From positions 79,450,520 to 79,514,519 of the forward strand of contig NC_058339.1 of the NCBI RefSeq assembly GCF_905475395.1: a stretch of 64,000 bases of DNA, given 5' to 3'. The position numbers and the translations under genes are program-made. Source of the stretch: Chrysoperla carnea. Taxonomy: Eukaryota > Arthropoda > Insecta > Neuroptera > Chrysopidae. Positions 1-37,900 of this stretch are shown here, one piece after another. Below the pieces are notes generated by a model. The model saw nothing but the letters and a program-made list of their open reading frames with translations, ran no database searches and had not been told where the DNA came from. How positions within the stretch are numbered: position 1 is the first letter of the stretch; each line of letters opens with the position of its first letter.

Positions 1-957
1 AATGTTAGGTTTATATATGACGAAATTAATCAACTTTTTTTTTTTTAATTTATAAAAGTTTTCATAGATAAAAATTTATAAACAATTAGCAAGATTTAAA
101 AATGAAATTCATTTAAAACGAAGGATTAAATAAATTAATATCACTTATAATTATGATAATATATGAAACTTGTTGAAATTTTTTTTCTAGAAATTGGCTG
201 TGTAAGCACCGGGTCATAATTGAATTGTATGAAGACAAATCCTGTTGGTAATATAAAAAGTAGCAAGTTTTGCTTACCATAAAAAGAGTTAGGGTAGAGA
301 ACGTTGCTAAAGAAAGCTGTGCTACAATTTAAGCAACAACATGTTGCGCATCACTTGTTGCTTAGTGAATATGCTTAAGTCTGAAATACGCGACGGGCAG
401 AATTTTCTATGAATCAGGTTTTCCTTGGTTCACCTCTGACCTCTTAAGCCTTAAGAAATTGATAGAGAGGACAAATAAGGGATTCCCACTTATTAATAAA
501 TATTTTAAGAATCAAAGCTTTCCCCGATCACCTCTGATCTGCTACAATGTACAAAATCTAGAGAGTGAAAATGATGGAGAGTTTTCCATTTTATAAAAAA
601 TGTTTCCTGCTGCTATGATAATATAACGTGTAAATTATATTTCATATAGAATTTTATTCCCATTCCCACTTTACAGAAGACAGTGAATATTCTATTCAAC
701 AAAAATAAAAAACATTAATATTTATTATTACTATTGATATGACGAAATTTCCCCCGTCAAGCCGCACGGCGCGGCGAACTGATGATGATTATGAAAACGA
801 ATTTTAATTCGCAAAAAAATATATAATCGTGATGTTATATATAAAAACTGTCAAATATAAATACGGTGTAACTTTGAATATGAATAATAATAATGGATGC
901 ATGTAATAACATCTCTGTGAATCTGTAATATTGTAACATTTTAGTGTTTTGCTGGGC
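1..957. other. Upstream flank of PFKFB, no gene seen
   Basis: No coding region is recognisable here. The only compositional anomaly is a short GC-rich patch at about 751-781 in otherwise AT-rich DNA, listed separately as a possible core-promoter region of the distal first exon. Confidence 0.5.
751..781 (+). promoter_or_regulatory. GC-rich patch, possible promoter of PFKFB exon 1a
   Basis: About 30 bases are rich in CG dinucleotides (GCCGCACGGCGCGGCG) inside DNA that is roughly three quarters A/T, about 175 bases before the first ATG of exon 1a. The position suggests the transcription start area of the distal isoform. This is inference from composition and place only; no TATA box or initiator was identified. 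Confidence 0.2.
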
Positions 958-23509
<22,552 letters not shown>

Positions 23510-26500
23510 ATATTAAAAACGAGTAACGTAAATTTTTGAATTTCATAAAATGTAATTACTCTTGCAGCTTATTATTTTTGAAAAAAAAAACCAAAGAAAA
23601 TCATTCATGGACGCGAGAGAATTGAAGAAAGAAATGTGTTTTTTGTTTCTTGTTAAAAAGTATACTTTCAAATTATATTTTTCATACTTCGACTGACTTT
23701 TACAAGTTTTTATATAAAATATTTCGAGATCGGACCCTATACCCCTAGTCATATATCAATTTTATATTGGAATTTTTATTTTGTAATATGGAATAAATTT
23801 TGAAAGTGTTTTTTAGACTCAAAATTTATCATTTGATAAAAGAAAATGTATACTTAGTTAGAATCTAACGAATTGAAAAACCATTAAGTTTAATGACGAA
23901 ATTTTTTTTTTTATTATTCATTTCCTATGGAACTAGAAAGCAATTTTGAGAATTTTTGAAGAGGTTTGTCTTTAATAATATGTTAACATATTAAAAAAAA
24001 AAGTTTTATTTTTTACATTTAGGTCTTGAAATAGATTACTGAACTGAATAAGGGTAGTTTTCAAAGTCGTGTTGTTTCAAAAAGAATTCAAGCTCATAAT
24101 TTCTGTTATACGACAGGTAAAATTCCGTTCATTAAAATTTGAAAATATGCGAGAAATGATGACAAGATCTGAAATCAAAATTAAAAACGATTGATAAACC
24201 TTGCAAAACAACTTTTGATTTTTAGTGTCTGTGGCTAATTGCAGGTTATGACGTCACAAAGTGTTATTTTCCTTACTTTCTATTTGTACATTTCATCATT
24301 CATATTTTCTTAGTTATTGATGTTATCCAAAAATTGATTTCGCACAACGTTTTGGATCGATGACGAACGTCTTTCGAAGCAACAAGAAATATAGCTTTAA
24401 ATGTGATTAAAGGCTATTGGTTAAAGTAAAAAATTTACTCGTTTGTTAATTGAAAGCAAAGTCTTGAATCTTGTTTCATCTGCTTAAGAACTATCTGCTA
24501 ATATATTTTTAATAAATACTTACGGTTTTGTTTAAGAAAGAGTAGAAACAGAGAAATTGAATTCTCAGCAAGGACAATTCTCAACAAGTCACTAATTTTT
24601 TTTTAATATGCAGGATGAATCATAAAAGAACATTTTTGTAATTAAATCTAGGCTAGATTTTAATTTTTTATCGAGGTATATTTTCATAAAACGAATTTCA
24701 AGTCATGTTAGTTTTTGTCGACGAAATCAGCAAATTAGACTTAATAATTTTACGCACTTTTTTATCTATCGTGCAAATTTTCTCTCCTATCATGAAGACG
24801 AATTGCAGCAATTTCATCTTTTGGTCGTTATCATAGTTCTTTGTAGTTCGTTTTGATAGTTTTATGAGTTTAATTTGAAATTTTTATTGAAATTCCGTTA
24901 AGTTCCACGTGTTGAACGAATTTTGCCCTAACACGATTTTATCCTCGTTTACAAAATCATTTTCAGGACCTAAGTTATATTATTTTATTTTCTAGGGCTG
25001 TGATGCATATAAATTTTACTATAATTAAAAAATATATCATTTTAAGCCCCTCCAAAACATTTTAATTATCTGTATGTAAATTTTCTTTTCTTAATTAATG
25101 ATATATAATTCCAATTATATAGCTAAATTAATTATTATTATTTAATTAAAATGAAGTACTATTGTTTTGTCTTAAAATATTATTATTATAATGTATATAT
25201 ATATATATTATTAATTCATATAAATTAAATATTATATTAATTATATAAACTATTGAATAAATATTTTTTTAAATTTAAGCTGATCTATTATAATTTTTGT
25301 CTTAATGAACCATTTTCTTCAAATTCGCAAAAATTTTTCATTTGGTAAGCGCTAATGATATAGGTATGTAAAGGCAAAGAATATTCCATAACAACCTAGT
25401 ATTTAGGTTGGAATTTATAAAGCCTCAAACCACACTCTCGCGAAGTAACACGAAATCGGGTAAGACACAATATTGTGGTTTTGATGTGGTTCTCGCCTAG
25501 CCTTGTTCAAACTTCGCTAAAAAACGTTTTTTTGTACCAGTCAAAGACAAAAAGAGAAGATAATTATTGTCCCAGCAATATGCATAGAGAGAGTGTGATG
25601 AGTGCTTCACTTCGGATAACTTAAGCGAATTTACTCCACGAGAGTGTAGATCAAGGGTAAAGTGAATTTATTATATTTTTATTTCATATCGTTTCAAATG
25701 AAAAGTATCTAGAAGTTTGAGTTTTTTAAGTAAAACTTCTTTAGGCACACTTGACTTGGGTAGTAAACTGGATAATGTATTATCAGAATGTTATGAAAAT
25801 GTGTGATCAAGCTTGTTAAGAAAAGTGTAATCAAGTTGAGACGGAAATTTAAGTTAGTGAAGATAGAAGGAGATTGAGTTACGTTGCAACAACTTAACAA
25901 TCTCCGATACCGGAGACCAGCATTCGAAACCAGCTCATGTATATTACAAATTTTTGTTTTTGTTTTTATTACTCAATAATCTTATAAATGGTAATGTAAT
26001 TCAAAGCAATAACATCATAGGCGTACCCCGCTTTTATACCATGAGAGTGGAGGGGATCAACACAGAAATTTTTGGACCAGGCTTCGGCATATCACTTGTT
26101 TGATTTGTAAATTTCATAAATTCATCAGTATTTTTCATTAAAATGAATCTAGTCAATTAAATCTATGGTAAGTTGGCCTCCCCCTCGTTACGCTCATGAT
26201 TAGCATCTCATCAAAATGCACTAAGACCAAGTAATCACTTGAAATACATTAACGAATTTTTATAATTCTTATATGTAATTTTTGTAATGTTTCGAATCTT
26301 GGGAGCGCCTTACTTACCTCATAAATGATTACTCAAACAACGTCTGTGAATCTTATTTATAGAAGTGAAGGTTTAATGCCGCTACAAACAGAAAGGGATT
26401 TTAACACCGTTTTTGAGATATTTTGAACATTACATTAACTAAGTAGTCTTGAGTAATAATGGCATTTTGTCATAGTTTGTACAGTACTGCTAATCAGGCA

Positions 26501-29500
26501 AACAACTAATCAGGACTCAATTCATATTTTATATTTATCCTATTTCATCTGTAACCATTTTCTTCATTCTTTAATTCCAGGTTTTTTTTTGTAATTTCTA
26601 ACACTCAACAGTCTGATCAAATATTTGTATGTGGCAATGCTATCTTTTCGAGGGCTTTTAGAAATAGATGACGTATTTTCGAAGATCGATGATTAGTGTT
26701 TTGGCCTTCAAATAATTGTAGATGAAAATCGACTTTCTAGATTTTATTACAATCATGCATACAAACACGTGTACCTAATAGAAGTATAATGGAAAAAACA
26801 AAACACAACATTATTACCATTAATCAAAATGTTTATTTTTTTCATTTTTTGTTAATTTTTTTTTTTGTCATTTTTATTTGATTTATTGATACATTTCACA
26901 AATCGGCTTATTTTGTTTACGAATACTTTTTGCATCAGTCAGATGTATCCACAGTAAAAAAATACTAATTATTGAGACTTGATTAGGTTGGGTTATGTTA
27001 TGAGACATTTATTTCAATAATTTAAAATCAATATTACAAATAATTTTATCATTTTTTAATTCTTTGAACACATCTGACACAAGAAAAAAATTTTACTTCT
27101 TTTTTTTTTTACATTTATTTATTATTATAATTATGATGTACAACATAAAAATACGAGAAGGATTTGTTTTATGCTTACGCCCGCATTAAAAGAATTTTTT
27201 TTTAGTTGGCATAACAGCAATAATTAATATTTAATGTAGAACTGTGGGGGTAGTGGAAGATATTGAATGCTATACATTAATTTATTAATTATATTTAAAA
27301 TCAGTCAAATTTATAATAATTTTGGGAGAAGGGGAGGGGTTGTATGATTAAAGAAACATTTTTTATGGTCCTTGTCTATTGTTAAGGTCTATGCCCACAA
27401 TGATACAATTCGATCGAACCAAACTTCAGCAACTACGCGGATAAAGGAGGTATTTAATCATATATTTTCACATTATCTCACTCTAACTGTGGAAAAATTG
27501 GTTGTTTGTCATGTAATCGTTTGCGTTCTAATGGTTTCCACTGCCAGGAATTGTCCAGAATGTGTACCACATTAGGCCGTCATATATCCTATTGACTGCT
27601 TAATCCACAAGTACCATAAGAAATCGAGTATCTTTGACAAGTGAGGAAATTTTCTATTTAAAGTCCTTCGCAAGAGTTAATTCTAGAACATTTATTAATT
27701 ATTTCGCCATATTTTAATCCTTAAGTAATAAGAATGTGAATTCGCGTCTGTTTTGATAATACAAATTGAGCAGCTCTTAATTCATCCTGTAATTCTACTA
27801 GCAGTTTTAATGAGAGTACATCGTTTATACTGAAATTTTCATAATATTCGAGGTAGAACCAGAATACTATTCCGAGATGCTACAGTCCTTGAATCATTAA
27901 ACAGGTTAAAAAATGTCCCTTCGTAAAAGAAAAATTGACGAAGTACGAGACTCTGTTGAGCTGTTATATTAATTATTTTCGGAAAATACACCTTGTTTTT
28001 TAGTGTACTTAACGCCAGGAATGGTATTTTGCACATAACAATAGTTTCATTTGCTATAGACTTAAGATTTTTTCATTTCTTAAAACATTTTGTAATTTCA
28101 CACGTTATGTGTTTTGGAAATTCTGACGAATTAATGAATTATGTATTATGGACTATGCTTCGATTAATTCTCCGAATGGATTAGATTTAGTATCGTAAAC
28201 ATGACCTCTTCCAAAAGCTTAACTGCTCTATGTGAAGGACCCTTAATTTCTTCTTCATATAAATAATCAAATACGAAAAAAATTAGTATAAACATAATTT
28301 GCCTCCTGCAAAAACACCAAGGTTGAATATTTACAATATTCAATAAATTCATTTGAGATTTAAAGATGGGGTTAACAATTTATCCACGAATATCTTGGAT
28401 AATAACTTGAAATATTATGCTAAGGAAGCGTAAAATTGCGGAAAATAGGATTGGTAAATTATTTAAAATTAACATGATTATATTGTGCGAAAATCGTAAG
28501 AATAATCCAAATATTGTAAGAGAAGTCATGTATAATACTAAAGCGTAATCAGGTCAAGCGAAAGTAAAAAATGAGATGTTATTCATTTATTTTTTCAACT
28601 CAACTTTCTTGGACGTCAAATTTTATGTCATCATAAATAATTTAACCAATCGAAGTATTTTATTTTAACCCCATTTTAAGACAGAGACGTATACAATTCG
28701 ATACGGAACATACATATTTCCTGACACAGCCCATATGAACTTATACAATTTAACACCAGATGGTATTTTAAAAGAAGTATTTTTCAATAAATTAAGTTAG
28801 TTATCTCCCAATTTTCCAATAAGAAATATGTACGGCCGTATTAAAAGTAAAAAAAAGATATTGAGGGAATAATACGTTTAATAAATGGAATATAAAGGTT
28901 CTCTGATTGCTGTAACACCGTAGAAAGAGCCGATTTAAAATAGGCATGCGGTTACATTTAAATTTTATAATTACAGGTAAAAGCGCAACTATACCTAAAT
29001 TTTTTTTTGTTTTTAGTAATACAATCAAATAGTACACAGCACTCATACTACATGAAATTGCACTGTTCTTTTCGCAAGAGACATTTCAGGAACCAGAAAC
29101 CTCGAAAGTTACATAAGTTTTGTTTATTTATTTATAAATAAAATTGTTTAAAAAAATTGCTGACTTTCTTTAAAACAACAAAAATGTAATTAATAATAAA
29201 AAAAAAATTGTGTTCGAATTTTTTTGAAAATAGTGTGGCGATTTTAAGAAAGTTTACCTAATCTAAATTTAAAAAAAGTGTGGCATTAAATTATTTATTG
29301 GGCTTTTTCATTCTTTCATTAAAAAAAATGTACGTACAAAAACCAAAATACATCTATCTTACTCTCTCCTCGTTTATAATAAATACCCTGTACCTAAAAA
29401 AATGTATTTCGCCATTATATGAAAAATTTTGCTACTTAATCTTAAATAGGGTGAATTGTCAGTAACAGAAAAAATAAATTTGTAGATAATGATCCGAAAT

Positions 29501-30928
29501 TTTTAGTATGTTATAGTTAACGAAACATATTATAAAATAATTAATTAATTAAAAATTCACTAAATAACATATCCTGTTATGAAGATGGTTATGTTATTTA
29601 GTGTATTTTTAAGTAATAACTACTCCCTTAATTGATCGGTAAGGTAACCAAATTTTTTTTGATATTATAATATGTTTCGAACTATAACATACTTAAAATT
29701 CTGATCATTATCTACTAATTTATTTTTTTCTATTACTGGGCGAATTACCCTCTTTAAAATATCAGAGAAAATCAATTAAGGGATAGGAACCGTGTTACCA
29801 AGTCAATCATTTATTAGAGAGTTGATTAATAATTGAGTGCTCAAGAAAAACGGTAGTATATATTTTCATCAATCAAATTATGGTGTCTTACAATTGCTAG
29901 CGTCTTTAAATATATTCGAATTATTATTTCATTTGAGTAAAAAGGCGTCGTAACATTTATTCTTATCATTTCACACGGCTCCTGTAATTTAAAATATATT
30001 CGCAAAAATTTTATCTTTGAATAATTCTACGAATATATATTTGAATTATTTTATCCAAATTGATAAAAGAGATCATTTTATACAGATAATTTTCTAAATT
30101 GAAACCCGCTCAAGGCTCAGCTCCATTAAGTGGTGGAACAAAAACTATAAATTCGTATAATTAGTCAAAGAGTAATTCTCTCCTAAATTTAGAATCACCC
30201 TAGTAAACAAACAAAAATTTCACTTTCACAAAACAGCCCATTTGTCAAAAAAACACTAAAGGTGGCCACAAACGGTGTTTCTTCTCAACAAATTCAATCA
30301 AAATGGGTAAAAACAATGAATTAAGGAGTCCACAGACGTCGTACTTTCTTTCATTACTTCATTCTACCATTGTTTTTCATAAATTGACGTTTATATAACA
30401 CTGATCTGAATGGTGCAAATTTTTGAACGACGAATATATTTTACCCATTTGATATTTAAATTGTTGAACAAGGTGGACCTCCCATATAAAAATTAATGCC
30501 AATAATTTTTTTTTATAAATTATAAGATAATTTTTTTATTTAAACAAAAAAAAAAATCACTTCAAATTTTTTCAAATTAAAAAAAAAAAGAAAATTATAA
30601 AAAAATATCCTACTAAATAGTCATATTCCTAAACTTAAATGCTACAAAAATGTCCATGTAATGATTTTATGGTTTTTTAAGTTTGTTTTTTTTTTTAAGT
30701 TTTTTGTTTTTATAATTATGAGAATGACGATGATCGAAAAAATAATAATTAATATAATGAATAAATCGAAGTTTTTTTTGTAAGGTAGTTATTTGTAGTA
30801 GTGTGTTGTTTTTTTTGACTCGACCACAAGAATAATAAACCTGTCTATACACAATATAATGTTTGGGAAGGATAATGTGGGGCGAACAAGGAATAAGATC
30901 CATTTTGTTTATAGTAATTTGACACATA
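23510..30928. other. Intergenic region between PFKFB and UBE2E
   Basis: About 7.4 kb with no gene recognised on either strand. The only clear structure is the fold-back element at 29448-29753. Small simple repeats include a TA run near 25,194-25,209. Frames in it are short and without recognisable protein signatures. Confidence 0.55.
29448..29753. mobile_element. Long-terminal-inverted-repeat MITE-like element
   Basis: The left arm from AGGGTGAATTGTCAGTAACA through TAGATAATGATC and AGTATGTTATAGTT to GAAACATATTATA is mirrored by the right arm ending GGCGAATTACCCTCT. Arms are about 100 bp. The loop contains a second hairpin, ACTAAATAACATA against TATGTTATTTAGT. Flanks read CTTAAAT and CTTTAAAAT, possibly a degraded target duplication. 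No ORF. Confidence 0.75.
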
Positions 30929-32856
<1,928 letters not shown>

Positions 32857-33028
32857 TTAGTTGCTAGAATTTAAACCCCTTCAACTTAGTCGAATTGTTT
32901 ACGATTGTTTATATAAAGGTAGAAAGTCAATTTGAATTTCAATAAATTATAGTGAATATTACTTCTATGATGTAAATACAGTGTGAATTTCTTTTTAATT
33001 AAAAAATAACACTCCCTTGCAAGAGTCG

Positions 33029-33037
33029 GCCATTTTG
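33029..33037 (-). promoter_or_regulatory. YY1/Pho-like motif upstream of UBE2E
   Basis: CAAAATGGC followed by CGAC, about 180 bases upstream of the ATG in a locally less AT-rich patch. Such motifs are common near starts of housekeeping genes in animals. Assignment is weak because the motif is short. Confidence 0.2.
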
Positions 33038-34853
33038 TTCCTTTATACTCAAAATATTTTTGTATTAGATTTACAAACAATATACAAGAGTATCAGATAA
33101 AATTCTATATGAACTACTAATCAATTATCACTTTCTAAGAAATTTCTAATAAAATCCATGTAAAATTCAGTCATTGATTTATGCTTTAGTTCAAGTATCA
33201 TTTGTACAAAAGTAAAAATTCAATAATAAACTTACATTTCTTTAATTATTTATATCACATACAAATTTATAATTGTTAATTACCATTAAAATATTAAAAT
33301 TTAATAATTATTTTATATGTAAACCAAAATTAAATAACTAAAATACAATACAATACACACTCCCTTCCCGAAGCTTACTGCTCATGGCGGTGTGTGAAAA
33401 TTGAAGCGGTCAATGGACCTCTGACATCTATACAATAAATAAATTGAAATACACCTAATTTTGTAGATATTTTATAAAAATATTAATCTTTGTTAAATAT
33501 AAATCAAGTACAAATCAAAAAAATTTATTAGAAAAATCGAATTTGAATGAATCAGCTCATTAAAAAACCCAACTTCAACACAAAGGCCTGTAAAATTTAA
33601 ATTTACCGCTAAATAGAATATCGACTACGGTAAAAAAAACTTTACTAATTTATGATGAATTAATATAAACAAGAAATTTTGATTGAATTATGATGTTTTA
33701 ACTGTTTTAACCACGAAATTCATCTATTTTAATTAATAATTTATATTAATTTTTTAATATTTTTGTATATACAACATAAGTGAAAGTAGCTGCAGAAATT
33801 CGCAAATGACTGACATATAACCCCTTAAAAAAGTTATATGACAACACAATGCAGTACCAACTTAAAAAAAAGACCAATATTTTTTTCTTTACACCCGCGT
33901 AATAATCATAGAGATAATACCACTCTATGGTAATAATACATTATTATTTCAAAGTGCACTATTTAAGGTAAACTAAACATTTCGTAAGTTAGTTATTTTT
34001 AAGGGAAAATTTTTAAAATAGTATATGGTCCAAAGAGTCCATTTTATGAATTGCACACGAGAGCGTAGCAGGGTTTCATATACTATTTTTTATTTGTTTT
34101 TATGAATGTGAGACAAATTCTCTCGTTGTGCACGATTTTTTTTTTTTTTTTTTTTTGCATAACCAGTTCCCTTGCCTCATATGCCACACGGAAAACAGCT
34201 TATCCGCATTAGAAAAAAACTTAAGTATTAAATTTTATTTGGAAGTCAAATCAAGTTAATCCATCATTAACATCCAATATAGGTCGAACAGATACCTGTA
34301 TTTATTTTCTCCTCAAAATTTCTGTTTTATTTTCGATTGTACGTTTTGAACTTACCTTTTATCCCATTATTTTCTGAGATCTATTTAACAAAAATATATT
34401 GAGTGATTCGTTTAGGCTGATTTTATTAAAAGGGAAATAATTACGGAACAGGAATTGTAGGAATTTTTTGCATCATTAATTTCTAAAGATGAAATGTTTT
34501 GCTTCAGAATAAATGAAATTTATTTAGATCTATTATTACTTAAATGTAGTATGAAGTAGTTGTATAACTAAAACCCCTTTATTATGCATGTAATGTGAAG
34601 TAAATAAAGTTGCCTGTAAATAAAAAACAAGTGTACACTTTCAAATACTGTTCTTTATTTGTAATGAATTTGAATAAATTACATTATTTAAAATTTAGAT
34701 AATTTTTCCAATGATTTAATAATAAGTCATTTTTGGTTTAGAACTACGAAATTTTTCATTAAATATGAAAAAAATTTATTAAATTAATAAATTAATAAAT
34801 AATAAATGTAATATGATTTAATTAAATTGTAACAATACTTAAGTACTTTAGTA

Positions 34854-34859
34854 TTTATT
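34854..34859 (-). other. Polyadenylation hexamer of Hand
   Basis: AATAAA on the minus strand, 40 bp after the Hand stop codon. AATAAA-like words are frequent in this AT-rich region, so the exact cleavage site is uncertain. Confidence 0.35.
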
Positions 34860-34898
34860 ATAAATGAATATACATTTTTCAATACAAATAGTGTATAT

Positions 34899-34988
34899 TC
34901 ATAAATTTTGCTCTTGTTTAAATTCTAAAGCCCATACATGCTCTGGCCATCCGGTTCGTCCTTTACTAGTTTTGTTGACTTCGTCTTT
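34899..34988 (-). CDS. Hand: Hand exon 5: conserved C-terminal tail
   Basis: Acceptor TTAGTTTCAG, 29 codons and TGA. The peptide [15 protein letters not shown] is the diagnostic Hand C-terminal motif shared with vertebrate HAND1/2. Confidence 0.93.
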   Translation of the reverse strand, partial: KDEVNKTSKGRTGWPEHVWALEFKQEQNL

Positions 34989-37900
34989 CTGAAACTAAAA
35001 AAAAAAAAACAAATTTTAAAATCTTAATTTAAATAAATACAAATAAAATGGGACTTTATTCACATGAATTCTTAAACACAAGCGGGTAATTTAAGAATTC
35101 CGAAATTAATATAAATATAAGGATCTTACACAAAACCAATATAAAAAAATTCTGTCAGTTACTCTCATTCTTGTTAAACAGATAATTTATAAGATTTCAG
35201 ACAAAATTTATCATTGAAATAACTTAAAAAACGACCTTTTCGAGTTATTCGAACAAATTGATTGATACACGTTATTTTAAATTAATTCGTTTATAAAAAT
35301 GAATATACATAGTATATAGTTTTATATGCAATGTACATTACAATAATATAATATATTTTGCATACATCCGGTGAGTCATTTTAATCGATTTATCCAATTT
35401 TCTAAAAATGCATCAGCTACTAAGAACTTGTACATTCCTCGGGGTCATTTAATAGTCAACTTAGGTTCGAGCACAGATGGCTTTTTTTATTGAATGAGTT
35501 TTCCAAAAACTATCTGATCTTCGAAAAAATGTTACAAACAAAAAATGACATTTTCTATGAGGATAACTTTTTATTTCTTTTATCAAAGTTTCCTTCGGGT
35601 AAGTTTAGATTATCACTTACCGAAGTTATGATTTATTTACAGTTTTTTTTAAATTGGTTTTGAGCAAAGCATCTACTTTATGGTTCAATACTTAGACAAG
35701 TTTCCATTTTTTGTTTGGTCCACTTTTATTACTTTTTTACAAACAAGACTTCTTCTTTTTACAAACTTGCTGCATTTGTTTTTGCAATTCAAGTAGTCGC
35801 CGATCCCGATCTCGTCTCTTTTGTTCCATATTATATTTTAATATAACCAATTGTAATATGATACCACAAACAATTAACATCGTTGGTGGATCCATTTCGA
35901 ATTTTTGGATCAAATTGTTTATTATAAAAGGAATTAAAATATCGTTACGGGTCTTGATAACTTTGAAACCAATGAGACTAAGATTAAATCATTGCTTTGT
36001 GTGCATATTGATACAGAAAATTTTGGGGGTTTGTTACAAACCGTTTATAATAAAACGTTTTTGTGATATCAAAACATATTTTTGGAAAAATTTATAACGG
36101 GAACTTGAATAAAATGGAATGTCAATTTTGAATATTATGTAATCAATTTTTTTGTCTGCATTTAGAATCATGGTTAGCTTGAATGACAAACTATTTCTAT
36201 GGAAATTTCACATAATTGTACTTGTCTAATTCTACTATGCTTGCACTCTGATTCTACCAAGCTTGTACTTATATAAAAAGGAAAGGTCAATAAAAAATCG
36301 ATCTCGGTATTTTCTAGGATGGTTAAGACTCGAAATTCTCGAAAACTAGTTTAGGTAGGTATTTCAAAATTAATGAATATTTTCTAACATATTACTTCAA
36401 ATCGATCAGGGAAATAAAGTCGTAGTATTTTGGACAATATCTCAGAAATTAAGCAATCCAATTTTTGTAAATTTTGGGTTAAAATTACCTTAAGTAGTGA
36501 GTTTTATCGAAATTGGAAACAAAATTTGTCTCAATTTTTTGGAATTTTCTTAACTCCTTTAAAAAAAAAAACAGAAAAAATTACGAACAACATTGTTTCA
36601 GGATAAAACTCGATTTATGGGGTAATTTTAATAAAAAAATCGAGTTTAGTTGACGGTTGGTCGAGCATGTTTCATTATTGTTTTCGGGTCCTGTATGAAA
36701 ATCTATAGTTAGAAGATATGTTATATGTTGCAAAAATAGAGAAAGCAAAAATTTTGAAATTCTTGATAACTCTCTTTTTAAGTGCAATTATAAAATTTAT
36801 GAGTCAGTGGAACGTTTTTTATTTGTAATTAAAAATCATTGCTTAATCATAGCGCATAATTGCATAAATCATAGCGATAGCAGGCAGTTGTTTCAATGTT
36901 TGGGTGGTTAAAATTAATAAAATCAAATCCACCGCCTACGCTACACAACACATCAAGTCACAACAAAATTACACCGAACTGGCCGGCAAACTCAGCATTC
37001 ACGAACTCACTCAAAGTTAGCCGAACGGCGGCGATAATTCACGAACGCAGAGTTTCGTTTGGGCCGAAAGTTCGGCAGATTTTCTGCCGAAACCGAAACT
37101 GACACCTTCGGTCGGACACTAGTTATAATTATAAGCTTTATAAGTAACTTTGAGATTTTAAACGAGTAAATTTAGCTATGGGATCCAACTATTTCTTTAA
37201 GCAGTGAGTCAAAGAATAATATTTACAAATACAAAAAATGTTTCAAAAAAACAACTTTTGAACAAGCACATGCTGGGTATTTAAACAATTAACTCAGTTA
37301 GTTGCCACCTTTACCTTTTCTGTTTTGTTTTCAATTAGTTAGAAAATTTTGTAGATAATGTATAGTCGCTAATTTTTAAGGCATTAAATACTTAGGTATA
37401 CAAAACTGATTAATTTATTTTTAATATCATAATCTATTGATCTTATATTTTTATTAGACTAAAATAACACATTCTATGGATAATAAGTTAACACTTAAAA
37501 ACCACCCCATTTATAGTAATGATATACATAAATATACCCTTGATACTAAATAAAAATAAAAACCAGATGGGATGAAATTAAATTATAACGATCATAGTCA
37601 GATATGTCAGTAGCCTAAATGATTATTATTTTTATTTATATTATCTAACTCACCACATCTTTTAGTCACTTATAATCAAATTATAAATCAGATAATATCG
37701 CTAACTCCGCATTAATGTCTGAGATGCACAAAGCCTTCACAATTAAATTAAAATATTTGATTTAGGATTTAATTTACTAGATTTATGGTAATTATTACAA
37801 ATATGAGATGTGCTAAAATTTATTTATTTAATTTTGGATTATTTGTCGTAAATAAAGCCATGGGGTTTTCTGAAACGTAGAACTCTTTTTTTTTGAATAT

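Noticed and set aside
25880-25925. B-box-like GGTTTCGAATGC on the minus strand
   Set aside because: No matching A box at the right distance and no repeat partner in the window.
35711-36097. 128-codon frame in the Hand intron
   Set aside because: No recognisable domain, AT-driven composition of Phe/Ile/Leu codons, and intronic location on the opposite strand.
36896-37102. 68-codon plus-strand frame in the GC-richer block
   Set aside because: No domain recognised; hairpin-rich composition fits a transposon remnant better than a gene.
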